From Candidatus Saccharimonadota bacterium (GTDB lineage: Bacteria > Patescibacteriota > Saccharimonadia > Saccharimonadales > Saccharimonadaceae), in contig JAFRMK010000009.1 of assembly GCA_017430725.1 (NCBI GenBank), forward strand, positions 27,105 to 91,104: a DNA stretch of 64,000 nt, read 5' to 3'. Below are positions 26,089 to 34,832 of this stretch, one piece after another. Numbering within the stretch: position 1 is the first letter of the stretch; each line of letters begins with the position of its first letter. A program made the translations under genes and the position numbers. The notes beneath the pieces are model-generated. The model saw nothing but the letters and a program-made list of their open reading frames with translations, had not been told where the DNA came from and ran no database searches.

Positions 26089-27012
26089 ATGACAAAAGTA
26101 ATTCACGAAGCAGAACTAGCAGAGATCAAAGACCTTGGTGAAAACAGTTCCAGCTTTGTTATCAAGCCATTGTACTATGGCTACGGTAACACTCTTGGCA
26201 ATTCACTTCGTCGCGTTCTCTTATCAAGCATCAAAGGTGCCGCCATTACCGCGTTTCGGATTGAGGGCACCACGCATGAATATTCCGCCATTCCCGGCAT
26301 CGTCGAAGATACGGTCGATATCATGCTGAACCTCAAAAACATCCATCTGAAGTCCCATTCGGATGCTCCAGTCGAAATCCATCTCGAGAAGAAGGGTACC
26401 GGTACTGTTTTGGCGGGCGATATCAAACTCCCGGCCGAAATCGAAATCGCCAACCCACAACAAGTCATCTGTAACATTGACGACCCGAAGTTCACGCTCA
26501 AGATGGACATGATTGTCGACACCGGCCGTGGCTACCTCAGCATCGAGCAATCCAGCGAAGAACGCGTCCACAGCGACATGATTGCGCTCGACGCCGTATT
26601 TACGCCTGTGCTACGGGTCCGCTACAACGCCGAAAACACTCGCGTCGGACAAGACACCAATTTACAACAGCTAACGCTAACGATTGATACAGACGGCACC
26701 ATCACCCCGCGTGAAGCATTCGAAGAAGCTGCCGCTATTTTAGTCAATCAGTATCAAGCGCTCGCCGGCAAAACTACTGTAGAATCAGCACCTGCCCCCA
26801 GCGCAACTCAAGCCGAGGACGATTCTGGCCTGATGCTCCCAATCGAAGAGCTCGGCCTGTCGGCTCGCACCGCCAACGCGCTTCTCAACAACGAGATTCA
26901 CACGGTGCGCGACCTCGTCGTATTATCAGAAAGTGACCTCAAAGAGCTGAAGGGCTTCGGCGCGAAAGCACTCGACGAGGTTCACGAAAAACTTACGGAG
27001 TTACAAATCTAA
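26089..27012 (+). CDS. rpoA: RNA polymerase subunit alpha
   Basis: A 307-residue assembly platform of RNA polymerase. The N-terminal domain has FVIKPLYYGYGNTLGNSLRRVLLSS; the second half of the domain ends near TPREAFEEAAAILVNQ. The C-terminal domain (IEELGLSARTANALLNNEI, DLKELKGFGAKALDEV) is complete, so promoter UP-element and activator contacts should be possible. It lies 9 nt after rpsD and directly abuts rplQ. Confidence 0.98.
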   Translation: MTKVIHEAELAEIKDLGENSSSFVIKPLYYGYGNTLGNSLRRVLLSSIKGAAITAFRIEGTTHEYSAIPGIVEDTVDIMLNLKNIHLKSHSDAPVEIHLEKKGTGTVLAGDIKLPAEIEIANPQQVICNIDDPKFTLKMDMIVDTGRGYLSIEQSSEERVHSDMIALDAVFTPVLRVRYNAENTRVGQDTNLQQLTLTIDTDGTITPREAFEEAAAILVNQYQALAGKTTVESAPAPSATQAEDDSGLMLPIEELGLSARTANALLNNEIHTVRDLVVLSESDLKELKGFGAKALDEVHEKLTELQI

Positions 27013-27405
27013 ATGCATCGCCATGGATATAAAGGGCGCAAGTTCGGTCGCGAAACCGACCAACGCACTGCACTAACACGCGGTCTGATGCGCTCCCTGT
27101 TTAAATATAAGGCCATCAATACAACATTGGCCAAGGCGAAAGAGCTTCGCCGTCCTGCCGAAAAATTGATTACTCTGGCCAAAAGAGGCGATTTGGCATC
27201 CCGCCGTCTCGTCATCGCTCGCCTGAATGACCAACTGCTCGGCAACGACCTCGTCGACAATATCGCACCACAAATCAAGCGCAATAGCGGCTATCTCCGC
27301 ATTGAACGCACTGGTTTCCGCCGGGGCGATAACGCCGAAATGGCCACCATTTCCTTTGTCGACGAAATCAAAGAAAAGTCCGCCGACAAAAAGGAGGAGA
27401 AGTAG
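27013..27405 (+). CDS. rplQ: 50S ribosomal protein L17
   Basis: A 130-residue protein starting MHRHGYKGRKFGRETDQR, followed by ALTRGLMRSLFKYKAINTTLAKAKELR and a C-terminal RGDNAEMATISFVDE. It starts immediately after the rpoA stop. Confidence 0.97.
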   Translation: MHRHGYKGRKFGRETDQRTALTRGLMRSLFKYKAINTTLAKAKELRRPAEKLITLAKRGDLASRRLVIARLNDQLLGNDLVDNIAPQIKRNSGYLRIERTGFRRGDNAEMATISFVDEIKEKSADKKEEK

Positions 27406-27407
27406 CC

Positions 27408-27833
27408 ATGAAAACCTACAGCCAAAAACCTTCTGAAATTCAGCGCGAATGGTGGATGATCGACGCCTCGGTATTGCCACTCGGCAAACTGGCGGTAGTC
27501 ATCGCGGATAAATTGATGGGCAAATCAAAAGTCAGCTATACGCCGCACACCGACAACGGCGACTACGTTGTGGTCGTTAACGCCAAAAACCTCAAGGTTA
27601 CCGGCGAAAAAATGACCGACAAACACTATTACCGCCATTCCGGCTATCCTGGTGGGCTGAAGGACCTGACTCTGGCCGAAATCATCGAAAAAGACCCCGG
27701 TCTCGCCATTCGTCAGGCAGTCGCCGGCATGCTGCCAAAAAACAAGTTACAAGCCGACCGTCTGGCACGCCTACGCGTCTTTCCTGGCGCCGAGCACAGT
27801 CACACGGCTCAACAGCCAAAGGAGATTAAGTAA
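27408..27833 (+). CDS. rplM: 50S ribosomal protein L13
   Basis: A 141-residue protein. It has WWMIDASVLPLGKLAVVIADKLMGK, NGDYVVVVNAKNLKVTG, YYRHSGYPGGLK and GMLPKNKL with RVFPGAEHSH. It follows rplQ after 2 nt and is joined to rpsI by a one-base overlap. Confidence 0.98.
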   Translation: MKTYSQKPSEIQREWWMIDASVLPLGKLAVVIADKLMGKSKVSYTPHTDNGDYVVVVNAKNLKVTGEKMTDKHYYRHSGYPGGLKDLTLAEIIEKDPGLAIRQAVAGMLPKNKLQADRLARLRVFPGAEHSHTAQQPKEIK

Positions 27834-28231
27834 TGCCAGCCAAGAAATATACCTACGGGAACGGCAGTCGCAAATCCGCCACTGCCACCGCTCGTCTCTA
27901 CAAAGGTAAAGGCGAAATCACCATCAACGGCAAACCGGCCCTCGAATACCTCAGCAACAACAAGACCTTGCTTGCCGAAGTGACCGATCCGCTCGCCATG
28001 GTGCAGAAACAAAAAGAATACGACATCACCATCCTCGTCAAGGGCGGTGGTCTCGCCGGTCAGGTTGACGCCATCAAGCTCGCCATCTCACGTGCGTTAG
28101 TTACGGAAGTCCCAGAATTCCGCCCCGTACTGAAGAAGGCCGGCCTCATGAAGCGCGACCCACGCGAAAAAGAACGCAAACACTACGGTCTCCGCAGTGC
28201 CCGCAAACGCGAACAGTTCTCCAAGCGTTAA
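27833..28231 (+). CDS. rpsI: 30S ribosomal protein S9
   Basis: A 132-residue protein whose C-terminal tail reaches the P-site tRNA. It has YGNGSRKSATATARLYKGKGEITINGK, GGGLAGQVDAIKLAISRAL, RDPREKERKHYGLRSARKREQFSKR. It is the last gene of the ribosomal block. Confidence 0.98.
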   Translation: MPAKKYTYGNGSRKSATATARLYKGKGEITINGKPALEYLSNNKTLLAEVTDPLAMVQKQKEYDITILVKGGGLAGQVDAIKLAISRALVTEVPEFRPVLKKAGLMKRDPREKERKHYGLRSARKREQFSKR

Positions 28232-28245
28232 AACGCACTTCATAC

Positions 28246-28278
28246 AAAAAATCTCCGCCCAAACAGCGGAGATTTTTT
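28246..28278. terminator. Bidirectional terminator between rpsI and the convergent membrane protein
   Basis: AAAAAATCTCCGC (28246-28258) and GCGGAGATTTTTT (28266-28278) form a 13-bp perfect stem with runs of A and T on either side, so it can work on both strands. Its last two bases overlap the 3' end of the minus-strand gene. Confidence 0.9.
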
Positions 28279-28909
28279 AATCGCCGAATTTACGAAATTC
28301 CATATTCGGAAAGATGCTGCGCATCCGATCGTCACCATAATGTGTATCCAGATAACTGTCCACCCCGTTCCTGGCCGGCTGCTCCGCCAGCCGCGCTCCC
28401 CAACGCCATACCGCTAAGCTAGTCATCGTAAAATTCATCACTAGCCATACGGTCGCAATAATACCCAAAACGCGCCACAAGCGCCCCTCAAGCCGCCCCA
28501 GCACTCGCGCCAGCAAAGGGTAGAGCAAATAATAGAACAGCATACCCAAAATCCCCCAAAACATCGTCATTTCAAGGTTAATAAAGCCCCAGAAGGCGCC
28601 ACCATAGTCCCAAGAACGCGAGCCGAACACCAGATTTTGCGCCAAACCGCTGACTAGCTCCAATACCGCACCACTCAGCGCAAATAGGACAAAGCGCAAT
28701 ACAAAATTCAATCGCCCAAAGCAGCGCGACAGCAGAAAAAGCACCACCAAACCAAGACCGTAGATAATGCAAAGCGGCCCCCAGACGGTCGCTGAATGGT
28801 TCATCCAGGCGCCAAAACGATACCAACTCCACAAGCCCTCTATCACAAAACCCAACACGCTACCGAATAAGAACAACCACAACAGGCCAAAATAGCCAAT
28901 CTTCTTCAT
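28277..28909 (-). CDS. Multi-pass membrane protein, CmpB / putative ABC-transporter type IV family-like
   Basis: A 210-residue protein with about five hydrophobic segments. The order of an N-terminal helix, WGPLCIIYGLGLVVL, ALSGAVLELVSGLAQNLVFG, and SWDYGGAFWGFINLEMTMFWG matches the small CmpB-type family (GPLCPIYG, W.Y....N..G...). Members are annotated as ABC permease-like, but function is not established. It is monocistronic and faces the ribosomal block. The ATG at 28909 is the family-like start. Confidence 0.65.
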   Translation of the reverse strand: MKKIGYFGLLWLFLFGSVLGFVIEGLWSWYRFGAWMNHSATVWGPLCIIYGLGLVVLFLLSRCFGRLNFVLRFVLFALSGAVLELVSGLAQNLVFGSRSWDYGGAFWGFINLEMTMFWGILGMLFYYLLYPLLARVLGRLEGRLWRVLGIIATVWLVMNFTMTSLAVWRWGARLAEQPARNGVDSYLDTHYGDDRMRSIFPNMEFRKFGD

Positions 28910-29000
28910 TTCCTAATTATAGCATATTTTACCAAAAAAGTCCAGTATAAGCGCATTAGTCACGACAACTAACTGAAAAAATAGTAAAATAGAGTCAAAT

Positions 29001-30566
29001 ATGAAAGAAGTCAACGCCGATTACCCGTACTACGAGCATCCAAAAATCTCCGACCTGCACCAACTCCTCAAGTTGCGCCGCAATTCACCCAAAACCGCCT
29101 ACTTTTGGCGCGAAAACGGCAAAAACCAGAAACGTAGTTTTCACGACGTCTATCAAGACACCACTCGCCTCGCCGCGCTATTCAACCAATCGTTCCAATC
29201 AAAGCAAATCGCCGTCATCGGCGAAAACTCCTATGCTTGGCTCATTTTCAGCCTCGCCATTATTTTTAGCGGCAACACTTGCGTTGCGCTCGACAAAGAC
29301 GCCAGTCCAGAAGAAATCAAACAACGCCTCAAACAATGCAAAGTAAAAGCCATCTGTTATTCTGAAAGCTACTGCCCAGAAGTCGCAGCGCTTGCAAAGG
29401 ACAGCTTCGGCTTCGCTGAGCTTGACGAATTAGTCGCCAAAGGGCGCAAAGCGCACAACGATTATCGCTGCGACCCCGATCGCCCAGCCGTAATCTTCTT
29501 CACGTCCGGCACTACTGGCGCCGGCAAGGCCGTCATGCTCAGCGAGCGCAATCTTGCCGCCGATATCTACGGCGCTTCATCCTTATTCTTCCCGCATGGC
29601 ACCGCCGCAAGCTTTCTGCCGTACCACCACGCCTTTGGCTATAACACCTCCGCGCTAAAACCGCTCTATTATGGCGTGCCCACGTTTATTTCCAGCAGCC
29701 TTAAACACCTAACCAGCGATTTCAAAATCGCTCACCCCGCCATCATTTTTGCCGTGCCACTGGTCGTCGAGACATTTTATAAGCAAATCTGGCGCCAAGC
29801 CCGACGCGAACACCGCGAAAAGCGGCTCAAAATCGCTCTCCGTATCAGCCAAAACGCCCACAAACTCGGCATCGACCTTCGCCCCAAGCTCTTTCGCAGT
29901 ATTCATGCCGAATTTGGCGGTAAACTTCAACACATCATCTGCGGCGGTGCATACCTCGACCCAAAATATGTCAAATGGTTCCGCGAAATCGGCATCGAGA
30001 TCCTCAACGGCTACGGCATCACCGAATGCTCGCCCGTGCTATCCGTCAACCGCAACAATTTCCATCGCGACGGCAGTATCGGCCAAATCTGCCGCGACGT
30101 CGAAGTCCACATCATTGACGGCGAAATCGTCGCCAAAGGCGACATCGTCATGCTCGGTTATTACGACAATCCATCAGAAACCGCTAAAGTGCTCAAGAAT
30201 GGCCATTATTTCACAGGCGACCTTGGCTATATCGACGAAGACGGCTTCCTCTTTATTACTGGACGCAAGAAAAACCTAATAATCCTCAGCAATGGCGAAA
30301 ACCTCAGCCCCGAAGCCATCGAAACGACACTCGGCAAAGACCGCGCTATCGACGAAATCCAAGTGTACGCCCAAAGCGGCCGCATCATCGCCGAAATATT
30401 CCCCACGGAAAGCTATCTCGGCGACCAAGAATACTTTGATGATATAATCTACAAGTACAACCAAAGCCAGCCGACCAATCATCAAATCGCATTTGCAAAA
30501 CTGCGCAATCGCCCATTTCCGCGCAACAATAGCGGCAAAATTATTCGCAAACAAACGGAGGACTAG
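29001..30566 (+). CDS. AMP-forming acyl-CoA / acyl-ACP synthetase
   Basis: A 521-residue member of the adenylate-forming family. It has the P-loop signature FFTSGTTGAGKAVMLSERN, the A5 motif NGYGITECSP, the hinge segment YFTGDLGYIDEDGFLFITGRKKNLI, and a C-terminal NNSGKIIRKQ that carries the catalytic Lys. It activates a carboxylic acid, probably a fatty acid, as an acyl-adenylate and passes it to a phosphopantetheine thiol. Since the next gene (2 nt away) encodes an acyl carrier protein, acyl-ACP synthetase activity is more likely than acyl-CoA. A TAAAAT element at 28985-28990 lies 10 nt before the ATG. It heads a tightly packed six-gene set. Confidence 0.87.
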   Translation: MKEVNADYPYYEHPKISDLHQLLKLRRNSPKTAYFWRENGKNQKRSFHDVYQDTTRLAALFNQSFQSKQIAVIGENSYAWLIFSLAIIFSGNTCVALDKDASPEEIKQRLKQCKVKAICYSESYCPEVAALAKDSFGFAELDELVAKGRKAHNDYRCDPDRPAVIFFTSGTTGAGKAVMLSERNLAADIYGASSLFFPHGTAASFLPYHHAFGYNTSALKPLYYGVPTFISSSLKHLTSDFKIAHPAIIFAVPLVVETFYKQIWRQARREHREKRLKIALRISQNAHKLGIDLRPKLFRSIHAEFGGKLQHIICGGAYLDPKYVKWFREIGIEILNGYGITECSPVLSVNRNNFHRDGSIGQICRDVEVHIIDGEIVAKGDIVMLGYYDNPSETAKVLKNGHYFTGDLGYIDEDGFLFITGRKKNLIILSNGENLSPEAIETTLGKDRAIDEIQVYAQSGRIIAEIFPTESYLGDQEYFDDIIYKYNQSQPTNHQIAFAKLRNRPFPRNNSGKIIRKQTED

Positions 30567-30568
30567 AA

Positions 30569-30808
30569 GTGAACATCGATAAAAAAATCATCAAACTCAT
30601 CGCAAAAACGCTCGAACTCAAAGAAAAAGACATCAAGCCTGAAACTCGCCTTACCCAAGATCTCGAAATCGATTCGCTCGATCTGGTCGACCTGGTCGCG
30701 GCTTTCGAAGAAGAATTTAATATCGAAATCGCCGACCAAGATATCAAAAAACTCCAAACCGTCCATGACATCATCGAATACGCCAACCAACACCAGGCCG
30801 ACGCTTAA
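30569..30808 (+). CDS. Acyl carrier protein
   Basis: A 79-residue acidic four-helix protein with the attachment motif EIDSLDLVDL; S36 is the predicted 4'-phosphopantetheine site. It starts with GTG at 30569, with ACGGAGGAC upstream. No fatty-acid-synthase genes are seen near it, and Saccharibacteria generally lack them, so a dedicated carrier for scavenged acyl chains is a plausible role. Its 3' end overlaps the phosphopantetheinyl transferase gene. Confidence 0.93.
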   Translation: MNIDKKIIKLIAKTLELKEKDIKPETRLTQDLEIDSLDLVDLVAAFEEEFNIEIADQDIKKLQTVHDIIEYANQHQADA

Positions 30809-31244
30809 AATTTACGTTTCCGACTGTCTCAGCTCCAAGGAATTGCTCGACCAAGTCCTGACTCGGCACCATGTCAAAGACAAGCGTTTGCGCTATGGCG
30901 CCAATGGCAAGCCGTATCTGAAAAGCGGCGAACTTTACTTCAGTATCAGCCACAGCGCTGGCCGCACGATCTGCGCCGTTGCTGATCAAGAAATCGGCAC
31001 TGACATCCAGAAAATCACTTATCGGCCACGCGTGGCTCGACGTATCTGCCAAGACCACGAACTCGCCGAGGCCAACAGCCCGGCCGGCTTTACGCGATTA
31101 TGGGCGCTCAAAGAAAGCTTCGTCAAAGCAAACGGCACTGGTCTCGCCTATGGCCTCAAAAACATCGACAGCCATAAGCTAAAAACCGCCAAATGTTGGC
31201 GCCTGGATGATTTTTTCATTGCAATCTGCTACAATGGAACATAA
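30765..31244 (+). CDS. 4'-phosphopantetheinyl transferase, Sfp type (small)
   Basis: Up to 159 residues. It has the family pieces YFSISHSAGRTICAVADQEIGTDIQ (GxDI/Mg-binding region), and LWALKESFVKANGTGL (the WxxKE motif). It would convert the adjacent apo-ACP to holo-ACP using CoA. The ATG at 30765 lies inside the ACP gene. The homologous region begins at LKIYVSD (codons 14-20), just past the ACP stop, so the true start may be a rare codon near 30810. Coupling with ACP fits enzyme and substrate. Shorter than the usual 200-230 residues of Sfp proteins. Confidence 0.82.
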   Translation: MTSSNTPTNTRPTLKIYVSDCLSSKELLDQVLTRHHVKDKRLRYGANGKPYLKSGELYFSISHSAGRTICAVADQEIGTDIQKITYRPRVARRICQDHELAEANSPAGFTRLWALKESFVKANGTGLAYGLKNIDSHKLKTAKCWRLDDFFIAICYNGT

Positions 31245-31249
31245 TCGTG

Positions 31250-32065
31250 ATGAATATATTATTTTGCGGCGACAAGAACATCCTTGACGGCCTGATAATT
31301 TCAACACTCTCTCTCGCAAAACACAGCAGCCAACCGCTGAATATTTTTGTGATGACCATGAAACAGCGCGGCTACAAAGAAATCCCGCAAAGCGCCATCT
31401 CGGCTCTCGAAAAAATCCTGCAAAAACGCAACCCAAAACACAAGATACATCTGATAGACGCCACTCAGCAATTCAATTCTGACCCACCACGCGCCAACAT
31501 GCGCAGCCTCTTCACGCCGTATAGCCTGCTTCGACTCTATGCCGACCTCGTCGAAGAACTCCCCGAAAAAATCCTCTATCTCGACACCGACGTTGTTGCG
31601 CTTCAGGACCCCAATCAACTTTACCAAATCGATAACAGTGAATATGAAATCGTAGGCGCTCTCGACTATTATGGTCAGCATTGGATTCGCACTAATCCAT
31701 TCGAAAAAAGCTATATGAATTCCGGCGTATTGCTACTCAACCTCAAACAAATCCGCGCCACCGGGCTATTCCAGAAAACCCGCAAACGCGTGAAGCGCAC
31801 CAAAATGCTCCTGCCTGACCAAACCTCGCTCAATATCTACGCCAAACGCAAGCTTCTGGTTGACCGTCGCTTCAACGAACAAAAAAATGCAACTTCCACC
31901 ACCGTCTTTCGACATTTTTCCACCACCTTCCGCTTTTGGCCCGTCTTCCACACGCAGAAAATCAAACCCTGGGACATTGAGCGCGTTCACAAAATTCTCA
32001 AATATCACGGCATCGACGACATCCTCGACGAATACCAGTCTATAAAACAGGACATCACCAAATGA
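31250..32065 (+). CDS. Glycosyltransferase family 8 protein
   Basis: A 271-residue GT-A fold enzyme. It has N-terminal NILFCGDKNILDGLIISTLSL, the metal-binding DxD in ILYLDTDVVAL, and SYMNSGVLLLNL, all typical of GT8 (lipopolysaccharide galactosyl/glucosyltransferases and glycogenin-like enzymes). ATG 31250 is preferred to the in-frame GTG at 31247. Sugar donor and acceptor are unknown. It overlaps the next GT8 gene (ATGA). Confidence 0.88.
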   Translation: MNILFCGDKNILDGLIISTLSLAKHSSQPLNIFVMTMKQRGYKEIPQSAISALEKILQKRNPKHKIHLIDATQQFNSDPPRANMRSLFTPYSLLRLYADLVEELPEKILYLDTDVVALQDPNQLYQIDNSEYEIVGALDYYGQHWIRTNPFEKSYMNSGVLLLNLKQIRATGLFQKTRKRVKRTKMLLPDQTSLNIYAKRKLLVDRRFNEQKNATSTTVFRHFSTTFRFWPVFHTQKIKPWDIERVHKILKYHGIDDILDEYQSIKQDITK

Positions 32066-33027
32066 GCCGGCAGCCCGTGATTCCAATTTTTTTTACGACC
32101 GATGAACGCTATGCGCCATATCTGTCCGTCGCGATAATTTCTCTAATAGAGCACAGCAGCCCCCAAAATCACTACGAAATCAATATCGTCTACCATCGTC
32201 TCCGCTACCGAACACGCCGCAAAATCGCCAGACTGGCACGACAGCATAAACACATCAGAGTTATCTTCTCGCCAATGCAAAAGAACATCGAGGGCATCTC
32301 CGACCGCAAAGAAACGCGCCTCAAGGCCGACCACTTCACACCGACCATTTACTATCGCCTGTTCCTGCCAGAAATATTCCGCCACTATGACCGCGCCATC
32401 TACCTAGATTGCGACACGCTCATTCTGACCGACGTCGCCAATCTTTACCAAATCAAGCTCGACAAACACCCAATCGCCGCATGTCCGGACACGTCCACGC
32501 AAGGCAACAAGCTTTTTGCGCGATACTTCAAAGATGCCATCGGCGTAGACCCACAAAAGTACTTCAATTCCGGCGTCCTGCTAATGGATTTTCAGAAACT
32601 CAGAGCAGAAGAGTTTTGCGAGCACTTCCTTTATTTGCTTAACGCCTACGATTTTGACACCGTTGCGCCAGACCAAGATTATTTGAATGCTATGCTAAAA
32701 AACCGCGTAAAATATCTGCCAATCACCTGGAACACCATGCCGTCCGCTCCTCACGCTGAAAAAACGCCAAACATTATCCACTACAATCTCTTCTTCAAGC
32801 CCTGGCACTACGACAATACGCCATACGGCGAATATTTCTGGCAATATGCCGCAAAATCACCGTTTATCCGTCAAATTCAGCGTGAAAAACGAAACTTTAG
32901 CAAGAAAAACGCCAAAACCGATGACCAGCGCCTCGCTCTCATGAGTACGCGCGTGCAAGAAATCCTTGACAGCAAACGCAGTTTCAAAAAAATTGCTGAT
33001 CGAAACAAGAAAGGTGACGCAAAATGA
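32062..33027 (+). CDS. Glycosyltransferase family 8 protein
   Basis: A 321-residue second GT8 enzyme. It has IPIFFTTDERYAPYLSVAI, RAIYLDCDTLILTDV (DxD), YFNSGVLLMDF, and DQDYLNAML with a late IHYNLFFKPWHY, which are well conserved in this family. It overlaps the first GT8 and the acyltransferase by ATGA on both sides, so all three are translationally coupled. Two successive sugar additions to one acceptor is a reasonable inference. Confidence 0.9.
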   Translation: MSRQPVIPIFFTTDERYAPYLSVAIISLIEHSSPQNHYEINIVYHRLRYRTRRKIARLARQHKHIRVIFSPMQKNIEGISDRKETRLKADHFTPTIYYRLFLPEIFRHYDRAIYLDCDTLILTDVANLYQIKLDKHPIAACPDTSTQGNKLFARYFKDAIGVDPQKYFNSGVLLMDFQKLRAEEFCEHFLYLLNAYDFDTVAPDQDYLNAMLKNRVKYLPITWNTMPSAPHAEKTPNIIHYNLFFKPWHYDNTPYGEYFWQYAAKSPFIRQIQREKRNFSKKNAKTDDQRLALMSTRVQEILDSKRSFKKIADRNKKGDAK

Positions 33028-33899
33028 TTATTGGTGGCGACAAATCCGCAGTCATTGAGCATATTCGCAAACTCGCAAATGAGGGCAAACTCAACCAAAA
33101 AGCCGAGCTGGACGACCCAAATCTCAGCGAAGCCGGCTCGCTCCGGGCTATCGCCACCTATGAACGTGCCTGCAGCCACAAAATTCGCCACTATCTAGCC
33201 AGCCGCCCCGCCTATGCGCTACACAGTCTTGCCGTTTTAATGCACCAGCCCCGCACCACAATCGTTGGTCTCGAAAAACTCGACAATATCAAAGGCGGCG
33301 CCATCATAACCTCCAATCACTTCAATCCACTCGACAGTATTTTCCCGCGCCAAGTCATCCGCAAAAAATTTCATCGCTTTCCCTGGATTGTCAGCCAAGA
33401 AACCAATCTCGCAATGACCGGGTTCCATGGCTATTTTATGAATCACCTCCCCATCTTGCCGCTCAAAAACAGCCCAAACTATATCATCAAAAAATTCACC
33501 CCCCAACTCAAGAAGCTCATCAAACAAGGCGAATTTGTCTTAATATACCCCGAAGAAGAACTGTGGTTCAACTACCGTAAACCTCGCCCCAGCAAACGTG
33601 GCACCTTTCTCTTCGCCTCACAGGCCAACGCGCCAGTCATTCCCTGTTTTGTCGAAATGCAGGATACTGGCAAAAAAGACAACGCGCAGTTCAATAAGCT
33701 AGCCTATACCGTACATGTACTTGACCCAATTTATCCCGACCCGACAAAAAGCCACAAAACCAACAGCCGGAATATGGCAGAGCAAGATTACGCCCAAAAA
33801 TGCCAAGCCTACGAACAGGCTTACGGCAAAAAGCTCAACTATAAATTCACCTACGACGACATTGCCGGCTACCAAACTAAGACTTCCGCCGATAAATAA
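33024..33899 (+). CDS. PlsC-type 1-acyl-glycerol-phosphate acyltransferase-like protein
   Basis: A 291-residue acyltransferase. It has the HX4D motif (TSNHFNPLDS), a glycine/Pro block, and LIYPEEELWFNYRKPRPSKRG, the form seen in a bacterial lysophospholipid-acyltransferase subgroup. It probably moves an acyl chain from the neighbouring ACP to a glycerolipid or glycosyl acceptor. No signal peptide; peripheral membrane attachment is expected. Its end overlaps the opposing acyltransferase by 23 nt. Confidence 0.87.
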   Translation: MIIGGDKSAVIEHIRKLANEGKLNQKAELDDPNLSEAGSLRAIATYERACSHKIRHYLASRPAYALHSLAVLMHQPRTTIVGLEKLDNIKGGAIITSNHFNPLDSIFPRQVIRKKFHRFPWIVSQETNLAMTGFHGYFMNHLPILPLKNSPNYIIKKFTPQLKKLIKQGEFVLIYPEEELWFNYRKPRPSKRGTFLFASQANAPVIPCFVEMQDTGKKDNAQFNKLAYTVHVLDPIYPDPTKSHKTNSRNMAEQDYAQKCQAYEQAYGKKLNYKFTYDDIAGYQTKTSADK

Positions 33900-34635
33900 C
33901 ATATTCGCAATCACTTGTTTTAGCGCGCCGCTGCATCAACTGGCGAACCGCGCGTTCATACCATGCTTGCAAGGCTTTACGTCTCAGCCCATCCGGCGCA
34001 ATCAACGGCCCATCAAGGTATATTATCTGCTTCGGACGCTTTAACCATCGAGTCTTTCTGTAGGTCGTCGTTGCAACGTAAACCGGCGCTTCGACCTTTG
34101 ATGCATAATGAAATGCGCCAGCCTCGAACGGACGCACGTCGGTATAATATGGCCAAACATGCCCCTCCGGGTACACCACGACCGCATGACTATCGGCAAT
34201 ATGCCGCACTACCACGTCCGAAAACACCTTAAGCTGCGCCAACTTATCAGGAATCGGCAAAGCACCAGCTAGCGGCAACCAACGGCCAATCACCGGTATT
34301 CCCAGATTTGCCGGACTACACAAAATACGCGGTCGCTTCGGCCAACACAGCGCATAAGGGTTCACGACGTCGCCAAACACCTGCGTATGGTTCGAAAACA
34401 AGAAATAACCACGCTTTTCTTTTCGCAATAAGCGCCGATTCTTAATACGTACGCGCGCCACAAAACGACGATATATCGCATCAATCAACCAGGCCGCTCC
34501 ATGCAGCAAAACGCCGGCAATTTTCCGAGCAAAGCCCGGCTGTTCCCATTGATAATCTGCTGGCAACCGATAATCTTGCCCACGCGAAGTGGCGAAATCT
34601 GTATCAAAACTGTCGTAATATAAAATCTTTGACAT
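33877..34635 (-). CDS. Second PlsC-like acyltransferase
   Basis: A 252-residue protein from the same broad family: LFSNHTQVFGDVVNP (catalytic His, with a one-residue-longer spacing to Asp than HX4D), ILCSPANLGIPVIG, VVVYPEGHVWPYY and FEAGAFHYASK. It is convergent with the first acyltransferase and completes the lipid block. Its TATAAT-type -10 lies about 18 nt before the ATG. The altered spacing of the His/Asp pair may indicate a different acceptor. Confidence 0.82.
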   Translation of the reverse strand: MSKILYYDSFDTDFATSRGQDYRLPADYQWEQPGFARKIAGVLLHGAAWLIDAIYRRFVARVRIKNRRLLRKEKRGYFLFSNHTQVFGDVVNPYALCWPKRPRILCSPANLGIPVIGRWLPLAGALPIPDKLAQLKVFSDVVVRHIADSHAVVVYPEGHVWPYYTDVRPFEAGAFHYASKVEAPVYVATTTYRKTRWLKRPKQIIYLDGPLIAPDGLRRKALQAWYERAVRQLMQRRAKTSDCEYVIYRRKS

Positions 34636-34677
34636 TGCCTAAAGCTTGATTGGATTATATCACTGAAATCGTAAGCT

Positions 34678-34699
34678 AAAAAATGGAGCCCAGCGGCTC
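34678..34699 (-). terminator. Terminator of tRNA-Ala(GGC)
   Basis: On the minus strand, GAGCC pairs with GGCTC (34699-34686) and is followed by a T run. It lies 12 nt after the tRNA 3' end. Confidence 0.6.
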
Positions 34700-34711
34700 G
34701 TGACGATATCA

Positions 34712-34788
34712 TGGTGGAGCATATGAGATTCGAACTCATGACCTCTTCAATGCCATTGAAGCGCTCTAGCCAGCTGAGCTAATGCCCC
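34712..34788 (-). tRNA. tRNA-Ala (anticodon GGC)
   Basis: A 77-nt cloverleaf on the minus strand with encoded CCA. Acceptor GGGGCAT pairs with ATGCTCC; the anticodon stem CTTCA/TGAAG holds loop ATGGCAT, so the anticodon is GGC. The T loop is TTCGAAT. A TATAAT lies 10 nt upstream and shares a short divergent promoter region with trpS. Confidence 0.96.
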
Positions 34789-34832
34789 ATCGGTTTTAAT
34801 TATATCATTTTTCATGCTAAAATTAAAGTATT

